Source: Saccharothrix sp. S26
GTDB taxonomy: Bacteria > Actinomycetota > Actinomycetes > Mycobacteriales > Pseudonocardiaceae
Length of the DNA stretch: 64,000 nucleotides
NCBI RefSeq assembly: GCF_021390395.1
Contig: NZ_JAJUWT010000002.1
Span: 372,001-436,000 of the forward strand
Direction: 5' to 3'
The position numbers and the translations under genes were made by a program. The notes beneath the pieces are model-generated. The model was not told the origin of the DNA and did no database searches. It saw nothing but the letters and a program-made list of their open reading frames with translations. The stretch's first letter is position 1. Each line of letters begins with the position of its first letter. Positions 41,557 through 50,437 of this stretch are shown piece after piece.

Positions 41557-41583
41557 TCTCCGGAGAGCCATAAGCGTTCTTAT
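41557..41583. promoter_or_regulatory. Palindromes in the DJ-1/LysR intergenic region
   Basis: TCTCCGGAGA (41557-41566) is a perfect 10-bp palindrome and ATAAG-CGTT-CTTAT (41570-41583) a perfect 5-4-5 inverted repeat; both lie between the divergent DJ-1/PfpI and lysR genes. They are plausible binding sites of the LysR protein. Confidence 0.55.
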
Positions 41584-41600
41584 AGCTGCGGGGTTGCGCG

Positions 41601-42494
41601 GTGACGGAACTCGACCTGCTGTCCACGTTCGTGGAGATCTACCGGGCCGGCTCGCTGACCGCCGCCGCCCAGCGCCGGGGCCTCACCCAGCCCGCGGTGA
41701 GCGGGCACCTGGCCCGGTTGGAGCGGGAGCTGGGCGAGCCGCTGTTCGTGCGCTCCAGCCGCGGCGTCACGCCCACCGCGCGGGCCGACGCGCTGGCCCG
41801 CCGGGTCGGCGCGCACGTGGACGGGCTGCGCTCCGCCCTGTCCGAAGTGGACGACCGGGGGGCGTACGCGGGCACGGTGCACCTGGGTGGCGCCGTGGAG
41901 GTGGTGTCCGCGCGGGTGCTGCCCGCGCTGGCGCCGCTGACCACGCGCGGGCTGCGGCTGCGGATCACGCTCGGGCTCGCCGACGACCTGCTGGCCGCGC
42001 TGGCCAACGCCCGGCTGGACCTGGTGGTGTCCGCGGACCGGGCGCTGGTCGCCACGCCGTTCGTGGACGAGGAGTTCGTCCTGGTCGGCGCGCCGACGCT
42101 GGTGCGCACGATCGACCGCGCGCTGCTGGCGACCGACCCGGTGCGGGCGCTGGCCCACCTGCCGCTGGTCGCGTACGCGGAGGAGCTGCCGATCGTGCGG
42201 CGGTACTGGCGCAGCGAGTTCGGTCGCCGCCCGCCGAACCCGGTCGCGGTCGTGGTGCCGGACCTGCGGGCGGTGCTGGCCGCGGTGGTCGCGGGGGCCG
42301 GGGTGTCGGCGCTGCCGCGGTACCTGGCCGACCCGGCGCTGGCGGCCGGGTCGGTGGAGTTGGCGCACCAGGCGGCCGTGCCGCCGCTGAACACGTTGTT
42401 CCTGGCCACCCGGGTCGGCGGGCTGGCGAACCCGTCGGTGGCCCTGGTGCACGGGCACCTGATGGCCCGCTCGCGCGACTGGGGTGTGCTGTGA
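41601..42494 (+). CDS. LysR family transcriptional regulator
   Basis: A 297-residue LysR protein. The N-terminal winged helix-turn-helix has SLTAAAQRRGLTQPAVSGHLARLE and LGEPLFVRSSRGVTPTARA (quoted as separate motifs). The C-terminal half is the periplasmic-binding-protein-like effector domain (VHLGGAVEVVSARVLPALAP, ANARLDLVVSADRAL). It is divergent from the DJ-1/PfpI gene and is its likely regulator. The effector is unknown. Confidence 0.94.
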   Translation: MTELDLLSTFVEIYRAGSLTAAAQRRGLTQPAVSGHLARLERELGEPLFVRSSRGVTPTARADALARRVGAHVDGLRSALSEVDDRGAYAGTVHLGGAVEVVSARVLPALAPLTTRGLRLRITLGLADDLLAALANARLDLVVSADRALVATPFVDEEFVLVGAPTLVRTIDRALLATDPVRALAHLPLVAYAEELPIVRRYWRSEFGRRPPNPVAVVVPDLRAVLAAVVAGAGVSALPRYLADPALAAGSVELAHQAAVPPLNTLFLATRVGGLANPSVALVHGHLMARSRDWGVL

Positions 42495-42526
42495 CCGCAG
42501 TCGCGCGAGCGGGCCGTCCGTCCGGG

Positions 42527-43240
42527 TCAGACGCCGGCGATGGACTGGATCCAGGACCGGTACCGCGTCACGTTGGTGTACGCGGTGGTGGTCTGCCGGT
42601 CGCTGGTGGACGCGACGCCGACCTGCACGCCGCCCGCCACCATCGGACCGCCGGAGTCGCCGCCCGCGGTGATGCCGTCACCGCGCCGGGCGCAGATCGC
42701 GCTGCCGCCGTAGGCGTCGGTGCAGCCGCCGGTGACGGTCACGTTCGCGACCTTGAGGTACTGCGACTGGCAGTTGATCTCCGAGCCGCACTGGGACGTC
42801 GCGCCCCAGCCGTAGACCTGCACGGTCTGGCCCACGGTGACCGAACCGGGCTGGCCGAGCCGGGCGTAGGTCGCGGACACGGAGCGGTCGAGCCGGACCA
42901 GCGCCAGGTCCGACGAGTGGGTGTAGGTCTGCACGCCGTTGGCGAGCGTGCCGCCGGAGGTCTGGTCGAGGCTGCCGATGCGGAACGACAGCCCGCCGCC
43001 GCTGACGCAGTGCTTCGCGGTCAGGATCCACGTGGGCGCGATGATCGTCGCGGTGCACGTCTGCCTGCCGTTGGAGAACAGCCGGGCCGCCCACGGGGCG
43101 TTGCTCGCGTAGCCGCCGCCGATGATGTACGGCGTCACGCCGCCGTCCGCCGTCGCGGGCGCGGCCGACGCCGCCCCGACCGGGCCGAGCAGGGACAGCA
43201 GTGCCGCCGCGAGCGCGGGGATCAACCTGGTGATTCGCAA
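42527..43240 (-). CDS. Secreted trypsin-like serine protease (S1)
   Basis: A 237-residue preproprotein. The signal peptide is ITRLIPALAAALLSLLGPVG, cleaved near ASA-APA. A short propeptide precedes YIIGGGYASNAPWAA, equivalent to the trypsin IVGG start. The catalytic triad is His in ILTAKHCV, Asp in HSSDLALVRL and Ser in GDSGGPMV; six cysteines can form three disulfides. A TTG at 43240 was chosen because GAGGAA precedes it and it gives a proper signal peptide. The residue before GDSGG (GITAGGDSGG) suggests a non-aspartate primary specificity pocket. Confidence 0.93.
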   Translation of the reverse strand: MRITRLIPALAAALLSLLGPVGAASAAPATADGGVTPYIIGGGYASNAPWAARLFSNGRQTCTATIIAPTWILTAKHCVSGGGLSFRIGSLDQTSGGTLANGVQTYTHSSDLALVRLDRSVSATYARLGQPGSVTVGQTVQVYGWGATSQCGSEINCQSQYLKVANVTVTGGCTDAYGGSAICARRGDGITAGGDSGGPMVAGGVQVGVASTSDRQTTTAYTNVTRYRSWIQSIAGV

Positions 43241-43370
43241 GTGTTCCTCGATTCCGAAGACACGCGATCTCTCGCGCACAGGGTGTCTTGGGTCACGAGA
43301 TTCGTACCACTCGACCGGGTGAAAAGGGATATATCGAATCAGTTATAACGCGGGCTATAGCGTGTGCGCC

Positions 43371-44204
43371 ATGCTCGTCGAACTGGCCATCGGGGACGCG
43401 TACGGCGCGGGCTTCGAGTACGCCGATCCCGCGTTCGTGACCAGGCACAACACCCTTGAGGGGTACGTGCGGCACCCCCGGCACCACGGCATCCGCCCCG
43501 GCTCCTACACCGACGACACGCAGATGACCCTGGCGTTGGCGGAGCTGCGGGTGTCCGGCGCGGAGTGGACGCCCGAGTCGGTGGCCTCGGCGTTCGTGAC
43601 CGCGTTCCACCGCGACCCGCGCGAGGGTTATGCACGGGGGTTCCAGGCTTTCCTGGGGTCCGTGCGCACCGGCGCGGAGTTCCTCGCGCGGATCCGGCCC
43701 GACAGCGACAAGAGCGGCGCGGCGATGCGCGCGTCGCCCGCCGGGCTGCTGCCCACCGCGGACGAGGTGCTGCACCACACCGACGTGCAGGCCAGGGTCA
43801 CCCACGACACGCCGGACGGGGTGGCGTCGGCGCGGGCGGCGGCGTTGGCCGTGCACTACTGCCACCACGGGCTCGGGCCGGTGGCGGAGGTCGGCTCGTG
43901 GATCGCCGACCGGCTCGGCTCCGGGGTGTGGGCGCGGCCGTGGCGGGGGAAGGTCGGGTCGAAGGGCGTGATGAGCGTGCGCGCGGCGCTGACCGCGGTG
44001 GCCGCCGGCGGTTCGCTGAGCTCGGTGCTGCGGGCGTGCGTGGCCTTCACCGGTGACGTGGACACGGTCGCGACCGTCGCCCTGGCCGCCGCGTCACGCT
44101 CCGCCGAGATCCGCGCCGACCTGCCACCGGCACTGGTGGACGGGCTGGAGAACGGGCCGTTCGGCCGCGATCACCTGGCCCGGCTGGACACCGTGCTGCG
44201 GTAG
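43371..44204 (+). CDS. ADP-ribosylglycohydrolase family protein
   Basis: A 277-residue DraG-like enzyme that removes ADP-ribose from proteins or small molecules. The metal-binding motifs are GDAYGAGFEY near the start, YTDDTQMTLA, and GDVDTVATVALAA near the end. TATAGC lies nine bases upstream of the ATG at 43371 with no Shine-Dalgarno, so the message may be leaderless; GTG 43362 is an alternative. The 3' end overlaps the convergent SRPBCC gene by 34 bases. Confidence 0.92.
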   Translation: MLVELAIGDAYGAGFEYADPAFVTRHNTLEGYVRHPRHHGIRPGSYTDDTQMTLALAELRVSGAEWTPESVASAFVTAFHRDPREGYARGFQAFLGSVRTGAEFLARIRPDSDKSGAAMRASPAGLLPTADEVLHHTDVQARVTHDTPDGVASARAAALAVHYCHHGLGPVAEVGSWIADRLGSGVWARPWRGKVGSKGVMSVRAALTAVAAGGSLSSVLRACVAFTGDVDTVATVALAAASRSAEIRADLPPALVDGLENGPFGRDHLARLDTVLR

Positions 44205-45043
44205 TGGTCGAGCAGCTCGGCGACCCGGTCCTCGGGCCACGGGCAGCGGATCTCGCCGAAGGTGGCCGCGAAGAACAGCTCCAGGTGCGCGTGCCACGCC
44301 GCGAGCGCCCGGGGCGCGAACGCCGGGTCGGCGAGCGCGTGCGTCAGCTCCACCGTCGTGCCCTGGTCCGGGTCGTGCCGGAACTCCCAGCGCACCCGGC
44401 CGGTGGGCGAGTCGAAGGCCAGCACGCGGGGACGCGCGCGTTCGACCAGCGGCCCCGCCGGCACGTGCGGGTTGGTGGCGCGGGTCGGCACGCCGTCCTC
44501 GCCCTCGGTGAGCAGCGCCCACACCTCGTCCAGCGGTCGCCACACGAGGTCGCGGACGAACCGCACCACGCCGCCGTCCACCCGGCCCTCGTCCAGCCCG
44601 AACTCGCGGAGGTAGCGCTCCATCGGCCCCAGCACGTCGGTCGGCGGCTCGAACGGCCGGTCGTCGAGCCGGGCGTCCAGCCCCGCGAGGCAGGTGTCCC
44701 AGCCGGCGGCGTTGCGGGCCGCGCCGTGCTCGTCGCCCAGCACGTGGGTGAAGACGAGCAGGCAGCCGCGCTCGTGCGGCAGCAGCTCGAACCGCAGCAC
44801 GTCGGTGTTCCAGCGGAACGCGAACACCCGGGGCGGGTCGTGCTCCAGCACCTCGCCGGTGGTGACCTGGTCGGGGAAGGTGAACGTCATCTCCCGCCCG
44901 TCGACCGCCACCGCCGCCGGGAACCAGTGCGCCAGCTCGGCGGGTTCGGTGACCACCCGCCACACCCGCTCCGGCGGGTGCGCGAGCACCCGTTCGAACC
45001 TCAGCACGGGCTTGCCGTCGATCCGCCGCAACTCGGCGCTCAC
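44171..45043 (-). CDS. Tandem AHSA1/SRPBCC domain protein
   Basis: A 290-residue protein with two AHSA1-type domains. The first spans about 10-150 (LRFERVLAHPPERVWRVVTE, LAHWFPAAVAVDG, WDTCLAGLDARL). The second spans 160-285 (VVRFVRDLVWRPLDEVWALL, RWEFRHDPDQGTTVELTHAL, ALAAWHAHLELFF). Such duplicated proteins are commonly encoded after an ArsR repressor, as here, with a GTGA overlap. The ligand is unknown. Confidence 0.9.
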   Translation of the reverse strand: MSAELRRIDGKPVLRFERVLAHPPERVWRVVTEPAELAHWFPAAVAVDGREMTFTFPDQVTTGEVLEHDPPRVFAFRWNTDVLRFELLPHERGCLLVFTHVLGDEHGAARNAAGWDTCLAGLDARLDDRPFEPPTDVLGPMERYLREFGLDEGRVDGGVVRFVRDLVWRPLDEVWALLTEGEDGVPTRATNPHVPAGPLVERARPRVLAFDSPTGRVRWEFRHDPDQGTTVELTHALADPAFAPRALAAWHAHLELFFAATFGEIRCPWPEDRVAELLDHYRSTVSSRAR

Positions 45044-45417
45044 GAGTCCCTCCCGTCCGCCCGGCCCGCGCCGCTGCGCCCGGTGCCGGTCTCCTCGGTG
45101 CCGGTCTCCTCTGCGCCGATCCGGTCCAGCCGGCGTTCCAGCGCGTCGAGGCTGTCCTCCCACATCCGCCGGTACGGCGCGAGCCAGGCGTCCACCTCGG
45201 CCAACGGCCCCGGCCGCAGCCGGTAGAGCCGCCGCTGGGCGTCGCGCCTGACCTCGACCAACCCGGCGTCGCGCAGCACCTTCAGGTGCTTGGACACCGT
45301 CGGCTGGGTCACCGCCAGCCCGTCGACCAGGTCGCCGACCGGCCGTTCGCCCTCCCGCAGCACGTCGAGGATCCGCCGCCGCTGCGGGTCGGCGAGCACG
45401 GCGAACGTAGATGCCAT
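45040..45417 (-). CDS. ArsR family transcriptional regulator
   Basis: A 125-residue ArsR/SmtB winged-helix protein: FAVLADPQRRRILDVLREGE, then the recognition helix LAVTQPTVSKHLKVLRDAGL. The metal-sensing CxC motif is absent, so it is of the non-metal type usually paired with AHSA1 proteins. The C-terminal tail contains two short GTEET repeats. It is the first gene of a two-gene operon and probably autoregulated through the palindrome just upstream. Confidence 0.93.
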   Translation of the reverse strand: MASTFAVLADPQRRRILDVLREGERPVGDLVDGLAVTQPTVSKHLKVLRDAGLVEVRRDAQRRLYRLRPGPLAEVDAWLAPYRRMWEDSLDALERRLDRIGAEETGTEETGTGRSGAGRADGRDS

Positions 45418-45431
45418 ACCGGCAATATAGA

Positions 45432-45447
45432 CGTATCGGCATATACG
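45432..45447. promoter_or_regulatory. Operator upstream of arsR-like gene
   Basis: CGTAT-N6-ATACG is a perfect 5-6-5 inverted repeat within an A/T-rich stretch that starts 15 bases before the ArsR-type start codon. It is the likely site of autorepression. Confidence 0.6.
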
Positions 45448-45585
45448 GCGTCAAGCGCGAATCCCGGTCGCCTCGCAGTCATCACACGTTAGGATGATTC
45501 CGGCGCCTCGACCCCAGTGCGGCCGCACCTCATGCGTGGCACGACCGCGCGGACCTCTTCCGCTCGACGATCCCGAGGAGCCCCC

Positions 45586-46719
45586 ATGCCGCGCACGTTC
45601 GCCGGCTCGCCCGTCCGCGACCTGCTCGCCCTCACCTCCCGTCCTGAGGTCATCTCCTTCGCGGGCGGCCTGCCCGCGCCCGGCCTGTTCGACGTCGACG
45701 GCCTGCGCGAGGCGTACGCGCGGGCCGTCTCCCGCCGGTCCTTGCAGTACGCGCCCACCGAGGGCGACGTGGACCTGCGCGGGCTGGTCGCCGACCGGCT
45801 GTCGCGGCGCGGCCTGCCGACCGCGGTGGGGGACCTGCTGGTCACCTCCGGCTCGCAGCAGGCGCTGACGCTGGTCGTGACCGCCCTGCTCGAACCGGGC
45901 GCGGTGGTCGCGGTCGAGGAGCCGACCTACCTGGCCGCGTTGCAGTGCTTCCAGCTCGCCGGCGCGCGGGTCGTGCCGGTCGCCGGCGACGAGCACGGCA
46001 TGGACCCGGCGGCGCTGGCCGAGGTGATCGGGCGGGAACGGCCGGCGCTGCTGTACCTGGTGCCGACGTTCGCCAACCCGACCGGCCGGACCTTGACCGC
46101 CGCCCGGCGGGCGGAGATCGCCGCGCTCGCCGACCGGCACGGCCTGTGGGTGGTCGAGGACGACCCGTACGGCGAGCTGCGCTACCGGGGCGAGCCGGTG
46201 CCGGCGCTGGCCACGATGAGCGACCGCGTGCTGTACGCGGGCAGCTTCTCCAAGGTCGGCGCGCCGGGCATGCGGCTGGGCTGGCTGCGCGCGCCCGCGT
46301 CGGTCATGCGCACGCTGGTGATCGTGAAGCAGGCGGCGGACCTGCACACCTCCGCCGTCGACCAGGCCGCCGGGGCGGCGTACCTGAAGGCGAACGACCT
46401 CGACGAGCACATCCGCGGGCTGTGCGCGGCCTACCGGGAGCGGCGCGACGCGATGATCGGCGCGCTGCCGTCGGCCACGCCCGCCGGGACGCGGTGGAGC
46501 GACCCGGACGGCGGCATGTTCGTGTGGGTGGCGCTGCCGGGCGGGGTGGACACCGCCGAGCTGGTCACGGCGGCGCTGGCGCGGGACGTGGCGTTCGTGC
46601 CCGGCGCGCCGTTCTACGCGACCACGCCGGACCGGTCGACGTTGCGGCTGTCGTTCACCACGAACACGCCCGACGAGATCGTGGAGGGCATGGGCCGGCT
46701 GGCGACCGTGCTGCGGTAG
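45586..46719 (+). CDS. PLP-dependent aminotransferase (class I/II fold)
   Basis: A 377-residue fold-type I aminotransferase of the LysN/2-aminoadipate group: ISFAGGLPAPGLFDV at the N-terminus, QYAPTEGDVDLRGLVADRL, TSGSQQALTLVV, PTFANPTGRTL (Asn contacting PLP), DDPYGELRY and the Schiff-base lysine in AGSFSKVGAPGMRLGW. No GntR domain is attached. ATG 45586 follows a GAGGAG site; an upstream in-frame ATG is less likely. The specific substrate is unknown. Confidence 0.93.
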   Translation: MPRTFAGSPVRDLLALTSRPEVISFAGGLPAPGLFDVDGLREAYARAVSRRSLQYAPTEGDVDLRGLVADRLSRRGLPTAVGDLLVTSGSQQALTLVVTALLEPGAVVAVEEPTYLAALQCFQLAGARVVPVAGDEHGMDPAALAEVIGRERPALLYLVPTFANPTGRTLTAARRAEIAALADRHGLWVVEDDPYGELRYRGEPVPALATMSDRVLYAGSFSKVGAPGMRLGWLRAPASVMRTLVIVKQAADLHTSAVDQAAGAAYLKANDLDEHIRGLCAAYRERRDAMIGALPSATPAGTRWSDPDGGMFVWVALPGGVDTAELVTAALARDVAFVPGAPFYATTPDRSTLRLSFTTNTPDEIVEGMGRLATVLR

Positions 46720-46811
46720 GGGACTGCACGGTCGGGCCGTGCGTTTCGCACGGGTCGGCGGTGACACCGCGGGGGTGTGGGTTGTGCGCCGCCCGCACCA
46801 CCGTGGTGGTC

Positions 46812-47201
46812 ATGAGACGTTCTTCGATCCTCTCCCTGGTGATCTCGACGGCCTTGGGCATCGCGATCGTGGCCGACGGCGACGACGGCTGGACCGGGTT
46901 CGGCACGTGGGGCCTGGTCGCGTGCGCGCTGGTCTACCTCGTCGCCGGGCTGCTGCGCGCCGAGGTGCGCCGCTCCCGGCTGATGTGGGCGCAGGTGGCG
47001 GGTGTGCTCGCGTTCGGCGGGGTGGCCGGCCTCGCGCTGCTGGTGGACCCCGGGGTCGGCCGGTACCTGGTCGCGGCGGGCTGGCTCGCGCACGCCGGGT
47101 GGGACCTCGCGCACTTCCGCGCCGACAAGGTCGTGCCGACCTGGTACGCCCTGGCGTGCGCGGTGGTCGACGCGTTCGTCGGCGTGTCGCTGGCATGGTG
47201 A
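46812..47201 (+). CDS. Four-helix membrane protein upstream of the two-component system
   Basis: A 129-residue protein with four hydrophobic segments (ILSLVISTALGIAIVA, LVACALVYLVAGLL, VAGVLAFGGVAGLALLV, ALACAVVDAFVGVSLAW). The ATG at 46812 was chosen. It ends four bases before the histidine kinase gene and is probably in the same operon. It may be an accessory protein for the kinase; no family is recognised. Confidence 0.7.
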   Translation: MRRSSILSLVISTALGIAIVADGDDGWTGFGTWGLVACALVYLVAGLLRAEVRRSRLMWAQVAGVLAFGGVAGLALLVDPGVGRYLVAAGWLAHAGWDLAHFRADKVVPTWYALACAVVDAFVGVSLAW

Positions 47202-47205
47202 GCGC

Positions 47206-48282
47206 ATGATGCGGCGCGCGAGGGTGCTCACGCTGGTGTCGCTCGGCGTGGCGTGGGCGACCAGCCTGATCGGGCCGGGCATCGGCGTGGTGCTGGAGAC
47301 CCGGCCGGGTTGGGTGGTCGCGGGGCTGGTCGGCGTGCTGCTGTTCGCCGGGGCGCACGCGGGCGCGCTGTACACGGCGGTGACGCCGGGTCGGGCGCAG
47401 TCCCGGTGGGACATGGCGCTGTTGGCGGCGTCGCTGCTGTCGGTGCTGCTGCTCGCGCCCGTGGCGGAGGGGAGGTGGGACACGTGGGCGTGGGTGGGCG
47501 CGGCGCTGGTGGGGACGGCGCCGGTGTTGGTGCGGCGGTGGTGGTGGGCGGTGGTCCCACTGGTCGTCGCGGTGGCCGCGGCGGTGTCCGCGCAACCGGT
47601 GCGCGGTGCCGTGGTCGCCGGCGGTGTCGGCGTGACGCTGCTGGTGATGCACGTGCTGCCGGTGTGGTTGTGGGACCTGGTGGTGCAGGCGCAGCAGGGG
47701 CGTGAGGCGCGGGCCCGGCTGGCGGTGATCGAGGAGCGGCTGCGGTTCGCCCGGGACGTGCACGACCTGCTCGGGCACCGGCTGACCGTGATCGCGTTGA
47801 AGGCGGAGCTCGCGTCGCGGCTGGCGGCCGTGGACGGCGCGCGGGCCGGTGCGGAAGCGGACGAGGTGCGGGCGCTGGCCGCGGCCGCGTTGGCGGAGCT
47901 GCGGGAGGCCGTGCACGGGTACCGGACCGTGGAGCTGGACGAGCAGGCGTCGGCGATCGAGCAGGTGTTGACCGCGGCCGGGGTGCGGTGCACGGTCTCG
48001 GTTCCGGCGGGGCTGCCGTCGGCGGCGCGCGAGCTGTCGTGGGCGTTGCGGGAGGCGGGGACGAACGTGCTGCGCCACAGCCGCGCGCGGTGGTGCACGA
48101 TCGACGTGGTCGCCGCCGCCGACGAGGTGCGGCTGACCGTCGCGAACGACGGCGCGGCGGGCGCGCCGGGGCGGGGTTCGGGCCTGACCGGGCTGGCCGA
48201 ACGGCTGGCCCGCGTGGGCGGGGTGGTGCGCACGGGGGAGGAGGACGGGGTGTTCACGTTGGTGGCGACCGTGCGGTCGTGA
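47206..48282 (+). CDS. Sensor histidine kinase (DesK/NarX type)
   Basis: A 358-residue membrane kinase. The first 155 residues contain about five or six transmembrane helices with no extracytoplasmic sensor domain. The HisKA_3 dimerisation domain follows (LRFARDVHDLLGHRLTVIAL; the phosphoacceptor is the first His). The HATPase domain has EAGTNVLRHSRARWC, VANDGAAGAPGRGSGLTGL. It signals to the response regulator encoded with a GTGA overlap. The stimulus, perhaps membrane state, is inferred from the DesK-like architecture. Confidence 0.93.
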   Translation: MMRRARVLTLVSLGVAWATSLIGPGIGVVLETRPGWVVAGLVGVLLFAGAHAGALYTAVTPGRAQSRWDMALLAASLLSVLLLAPVAEGRWDTWAWVGAALVGTAPVLVRRWWWAVVPLVVAVAAAVSAQPVRGAVVAGGVGVTLLVMHVLPVWLWDLVVQAQQGREARARLAVIEERLRFARDVHDLLGHRLTVIALKAELASRLAAVDGARAGAEADEVRALAAAALAELREAVHGYRTVELDEQASAIEQVLTAAGVRCTVSVPAGLPSAARELSWALREAGTNVLRHSRARWCTIDVVAAADEVRLTVANDGAAGAPGRGSGLTGLAERLARVGGVVRTGEEDGVFTLVATVRS

Positions 48283-48884
48283 TTCGCGTGCTGCTGGCCG
48301 ACGACGAGGAGCTGATCCGCGTCGCCGTGGCGGCGCTGCTCGGGCTCGAACCCGACATCGAGGTCGTGGCGCAGGCCGCGGACGGCCGGGAGGCGGTGCG
48401 CGCGGCGTTGGCGCACCGGCCCGACGTGGCCGTGGTGGACCTGCAGATGCCCGTGCTGGACGGGTTCGAGGTGACCGCGTCCCTGGCGTCGTCGCTGCCC
48501 GGGTGCGCGGTGGTGATCCTGACCGGGCGCGGCAAGCCGCCCCACCTGCAACGGGCGCTGTCGGCCGGGGCGAAGGGGTTCCTGCCCAAGGGGTCGCCGG
48601 GCGGCACGCTGGCGGACGTGATCAGGCGGGTGCACGGCGGCGCGCGGTACGTCGACCCGGAGCTGGCCGCCGACGCGCTGACCACGCCGCCGTGCCCGTT
48701 GACGCCGCGCGAGCTGGAGGTGCTGCGGCTGACGGAGTACGACACGCCGGTCGCGGTGATCGCCCGCAGGACGCACCTGTCCGCCGGGACGGTCCGCAAC
48801 TACCTGGCCGCGGCGGTGGCGAAGCTCGGCGTGGCGAGCCGGTCGGAGGCCTACCTGACCGCGCACGACAACGGCTGGCTCTGA
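48279..48884 (+). CDS. LuxR/NarL family response regulator
   Basis: A 201-residue protein. The receiver domain (1-120) has the acidic pair in VLLADDEELI, the phosphoacceptor in VAVVDLQMPVLDG, and the lysine in GFLPKGSPGG. The C-terminal LuxR-type helix-turn-helix is LTPRELEVLRL, TPVAVIARRTHLSAGTVRNY. It is translationally coupled to the histidine kinase. A terminator follows immediately. Confidence 0.95.
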   Translation: MIRVLLADDEELIRVAVAALLGLEPDIEVVAQAADGREAVRAALAHRPDVAVVDLQMPVLDGFEVTASLASSLPGCAVVILTGRGKPPHLQRALSAGAKGFLPKGSPGGTLADVIRRVHGGARYVDPELAADALTTPPCPLTPRELEVLRLTEYDTPVAVIARRTHLSAGTVRNYLAAAVAKLGVASRSEAYLTAHDNGWL

Positions 48885-48887
48885 CCT

Positions 48888-48910
48888 CCCCGGACCGGCC
48901 CGGTCCGGGG
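48888..48910 (+). terminator. Terminator after the two-component operon
   Basis: CCCCGGACCG-GCC-CGGTCCGGGG is a perfect 10-bp stem with a 3-base loop, starting three bases after the response regulator stop codon. Confidence 0.85.
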
Positions 48911-49027
48911 ACGCGTTTCGGTGCGGTCGCCGGCAGGTAGCGGAAGTTTCCGGTGCCCCGGGGCTTGGCCGGCGCCGCCCGGCGTCCCTACTTTCGAGGC
49001 CTCTGAAGGAAAAAAGAGGGGGCCACC

Positions 49028-49429
49028 ATGACCGACCACGGGCTGTCGATCCCGTTACCGCCACCGTCCTCCCCGCCGTCGCCGCCGACCCGGTCGCAGA
49101 CCGCCGTCGTGCTGCTCGGCCTGCTCGTCGTGGTGCTGGCGGGCGCGTCCGTGCTGGCGATCGTGCTGTTCGTCGGCGCGAAGGACGACCACGCGCTCGA
49201 AGTCCAGCGGCTGGACGCGACGAGCCACTCGCTGACCGAGGCGCAGGACCGGCTGGCCGAGACCGAGACGGCCAACGACGCCGTCGCCGGCCGCATCGCC
49301 ACGCTGGAGGCGCAGAACGCCGAGCTGCACAAGTGCGCGGACCCGGCCCGTGACTCGATCATCGCGGCGCGGGACGACGATGACGCGGCCCTGGGGCCCG
49401 CCGTCGGCCGCGCCACCGACAACTGCTGA
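49028..49429 (+). CDS. Membrane-anchored coiled-coil protein A
   Basis: A 133-residue protein: a cytoplasmic proline/serine-rich N-terminus (about 1-22), one transmembrane helix (VVLLGLLVVVLAGASVLAIV), an outside coiled coil (about 55-100, LTEAQDRLAETETANDAV), a cysteine (HKCADP) and an acidic end with a final cysteine. GAGGGGG lies at the right distance before the ATG. It has the same plan as the next gene and was probably duplicated. No family is recognised. Confidence 0.7.
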   Translation: MTDHGLSIPLPPPSSPPSPPTRSQTAVVLLGLLVVVLAGASVLAIVLFVGAKDDHALEVQRLDATSHSLTEAQDRLAETETANDAVAGRIATLEAQNAELHKCADPARDSIIAARDDDDAALGPAVGRATDNC

Positions 49430-49442
49430 ACGGGGAGCCGAC

Positions 49443-49904
49443 ATGACCACGCCAGGACCCGGCCAGGCGGTCACGCCGCCGACGCCGTTCACCCCGCCCG
49501 CGCCGACGCCGCCGAACGGCGTGCCGCTGCCGCACCCGCCGTCCGCGCCACCCGCCCGTGCCGGCCGGGCACCGCTGGTCGCCCTGACCGCGCTGGCTGC
49601 CGTGCTCGCCGTCGCGACCGGCGTGTTCACCGTGCTCTACCTGGGCGAACGCGCCGACCGCGACGCGACCGCGGCCACCCGCGCCGAGCAGGAGCGCACG
49701 CTCGCGGACGTGACCGCGAAGCAGGGGGCCGCCGACACGACCCTGGAGGGCAACCGGTCGCGGGAGTCCACCCTGACCGCCGAGCACGACCTGCTCACCC
49801 AGTGCGTGGACGCCGCCAAGGGCTACTTCGCCCTGCCGCCGGAGCAGACGCCGGAGTCCTCACGCCTGTTCCGCATCATGTACGACGTCTGCCCGCAGAT
49901 CTGA
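49443..49904 (+). CDS. Membrane-anchored coiled-coil protein B
   Basis: A 153-residue protein with the same layout as its neighbour: a proline-rich cytoplasmic N-terminus (about 1-40), one transmembrane helix ([20 protein letters not shown]), a short coiled coil ([18 protein letters not shown]), then two cysteines ([13 protein letters not shown] and the end MYDVCPQI) that may form a disulfide. GGGGAG precedes the ATG at 49443. It is 13 bases from the first gene and overlaps the convergent rnhA by 45 bases. Function is unknown. Confidence 0.7.
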   Translation: MTTPGPGQAVTPPTPFTPPAPTPPNGVPLPHPPSAPPARAGRAPLVALTALAAVLAVATGVFTVLYLGERADRDATAATRAEQERTLADVTAKQGAADTTLEGNRSRESTLTAEHDLLTQCVDAAKGYFALPPEQTPESSRLFRIMYDVCPQI

Positions 49905-50345
49905 CTCCATCGCCGCCCGGACGCCGCGGACCGCCAGCCGGTCCGCGCGTTCGTTCTCCGGGTGCCCGGCGTGGCCCTTCACCCAGTGCCACTCGACCTG
50001 GTGGGGCGTGGCGGCGGCGTCGAGGCGCTGCCACAGGTCGACGTTCTTGACCGGCTGCCGGCCCGAGGTCAGCCAGCCGTTGGCCTTCCACTTGGCCATC
50101 CACGACAGCACGCCGTTGCGGACGTACGTGCTGTCGGTGTAGATCCGCACCGCGGACGGCCGCTTGAGGGTCTCCAACGCGCGGATCGGGGCCATCAGCT
50201 CCATGCGGTTGTTGGTGGTGGCCGTCGACTCCCCGCCGAACAGGTCGCGCTCGTGCGCCCCGTACCGCAGCACCGCGCCCCACCCGCCCGGACCGGGGTT
50301 CCCGCTGCACGCGCCGTCGGTGTAGATCTCCACCACCTGCTCCAT
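49860..50345 (-). CDS. rnhA: Ribonuclease HI
   Basis: A 161-residue RNase H with the four catalytic carboxylates in place: Asp in [17 protein letters not shown], Glu in [10 protein letters not shown], Asp in [12 protein letters not shown] and Asp in [11 protein letters not shown]; the handle region [19 protein letters not shown] is present. It degrades RNA in RNA-DNA hybrids. ATG 50345 was chosen; a TTG nine bases earlier is also in frame. The C-terminal 20 residues extend past the catalytic core and overlap the convergent gene. Confidence 0.95.
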   Translation of the reverse strand: MEQVVEIYTDGACSGNPGPGGWGAVLRYGAHERDLFGGESTATTNNRMELMAPIRALETLKRPSAVRIYTDSTYVRNGVLSWMAKWKANGWLTSGRQPVKNVDLWQRLDAAATPHQVEWHWVKGHAGHPENERADRLAVRGVRAAMESDLRADVVHDAEQA

Positions 50346-50437
50346 GCCGGGCAAGATACCGACCGGTCCCCGTGCCCCCGTTTCGGCTCTGAGCGCAACC
50401 GCCGCCGCTCGCCTGGCGCCGTGGGCATCCTGTGGTC

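Noticed and set aside
49860..49904. rnhA ending earlier so as not to overlap the coiled-coil gene
   Set aside because: No earlier stop codon exists in frame; both ends are supported by their own frames, and short convergent overlaps recur through the window.
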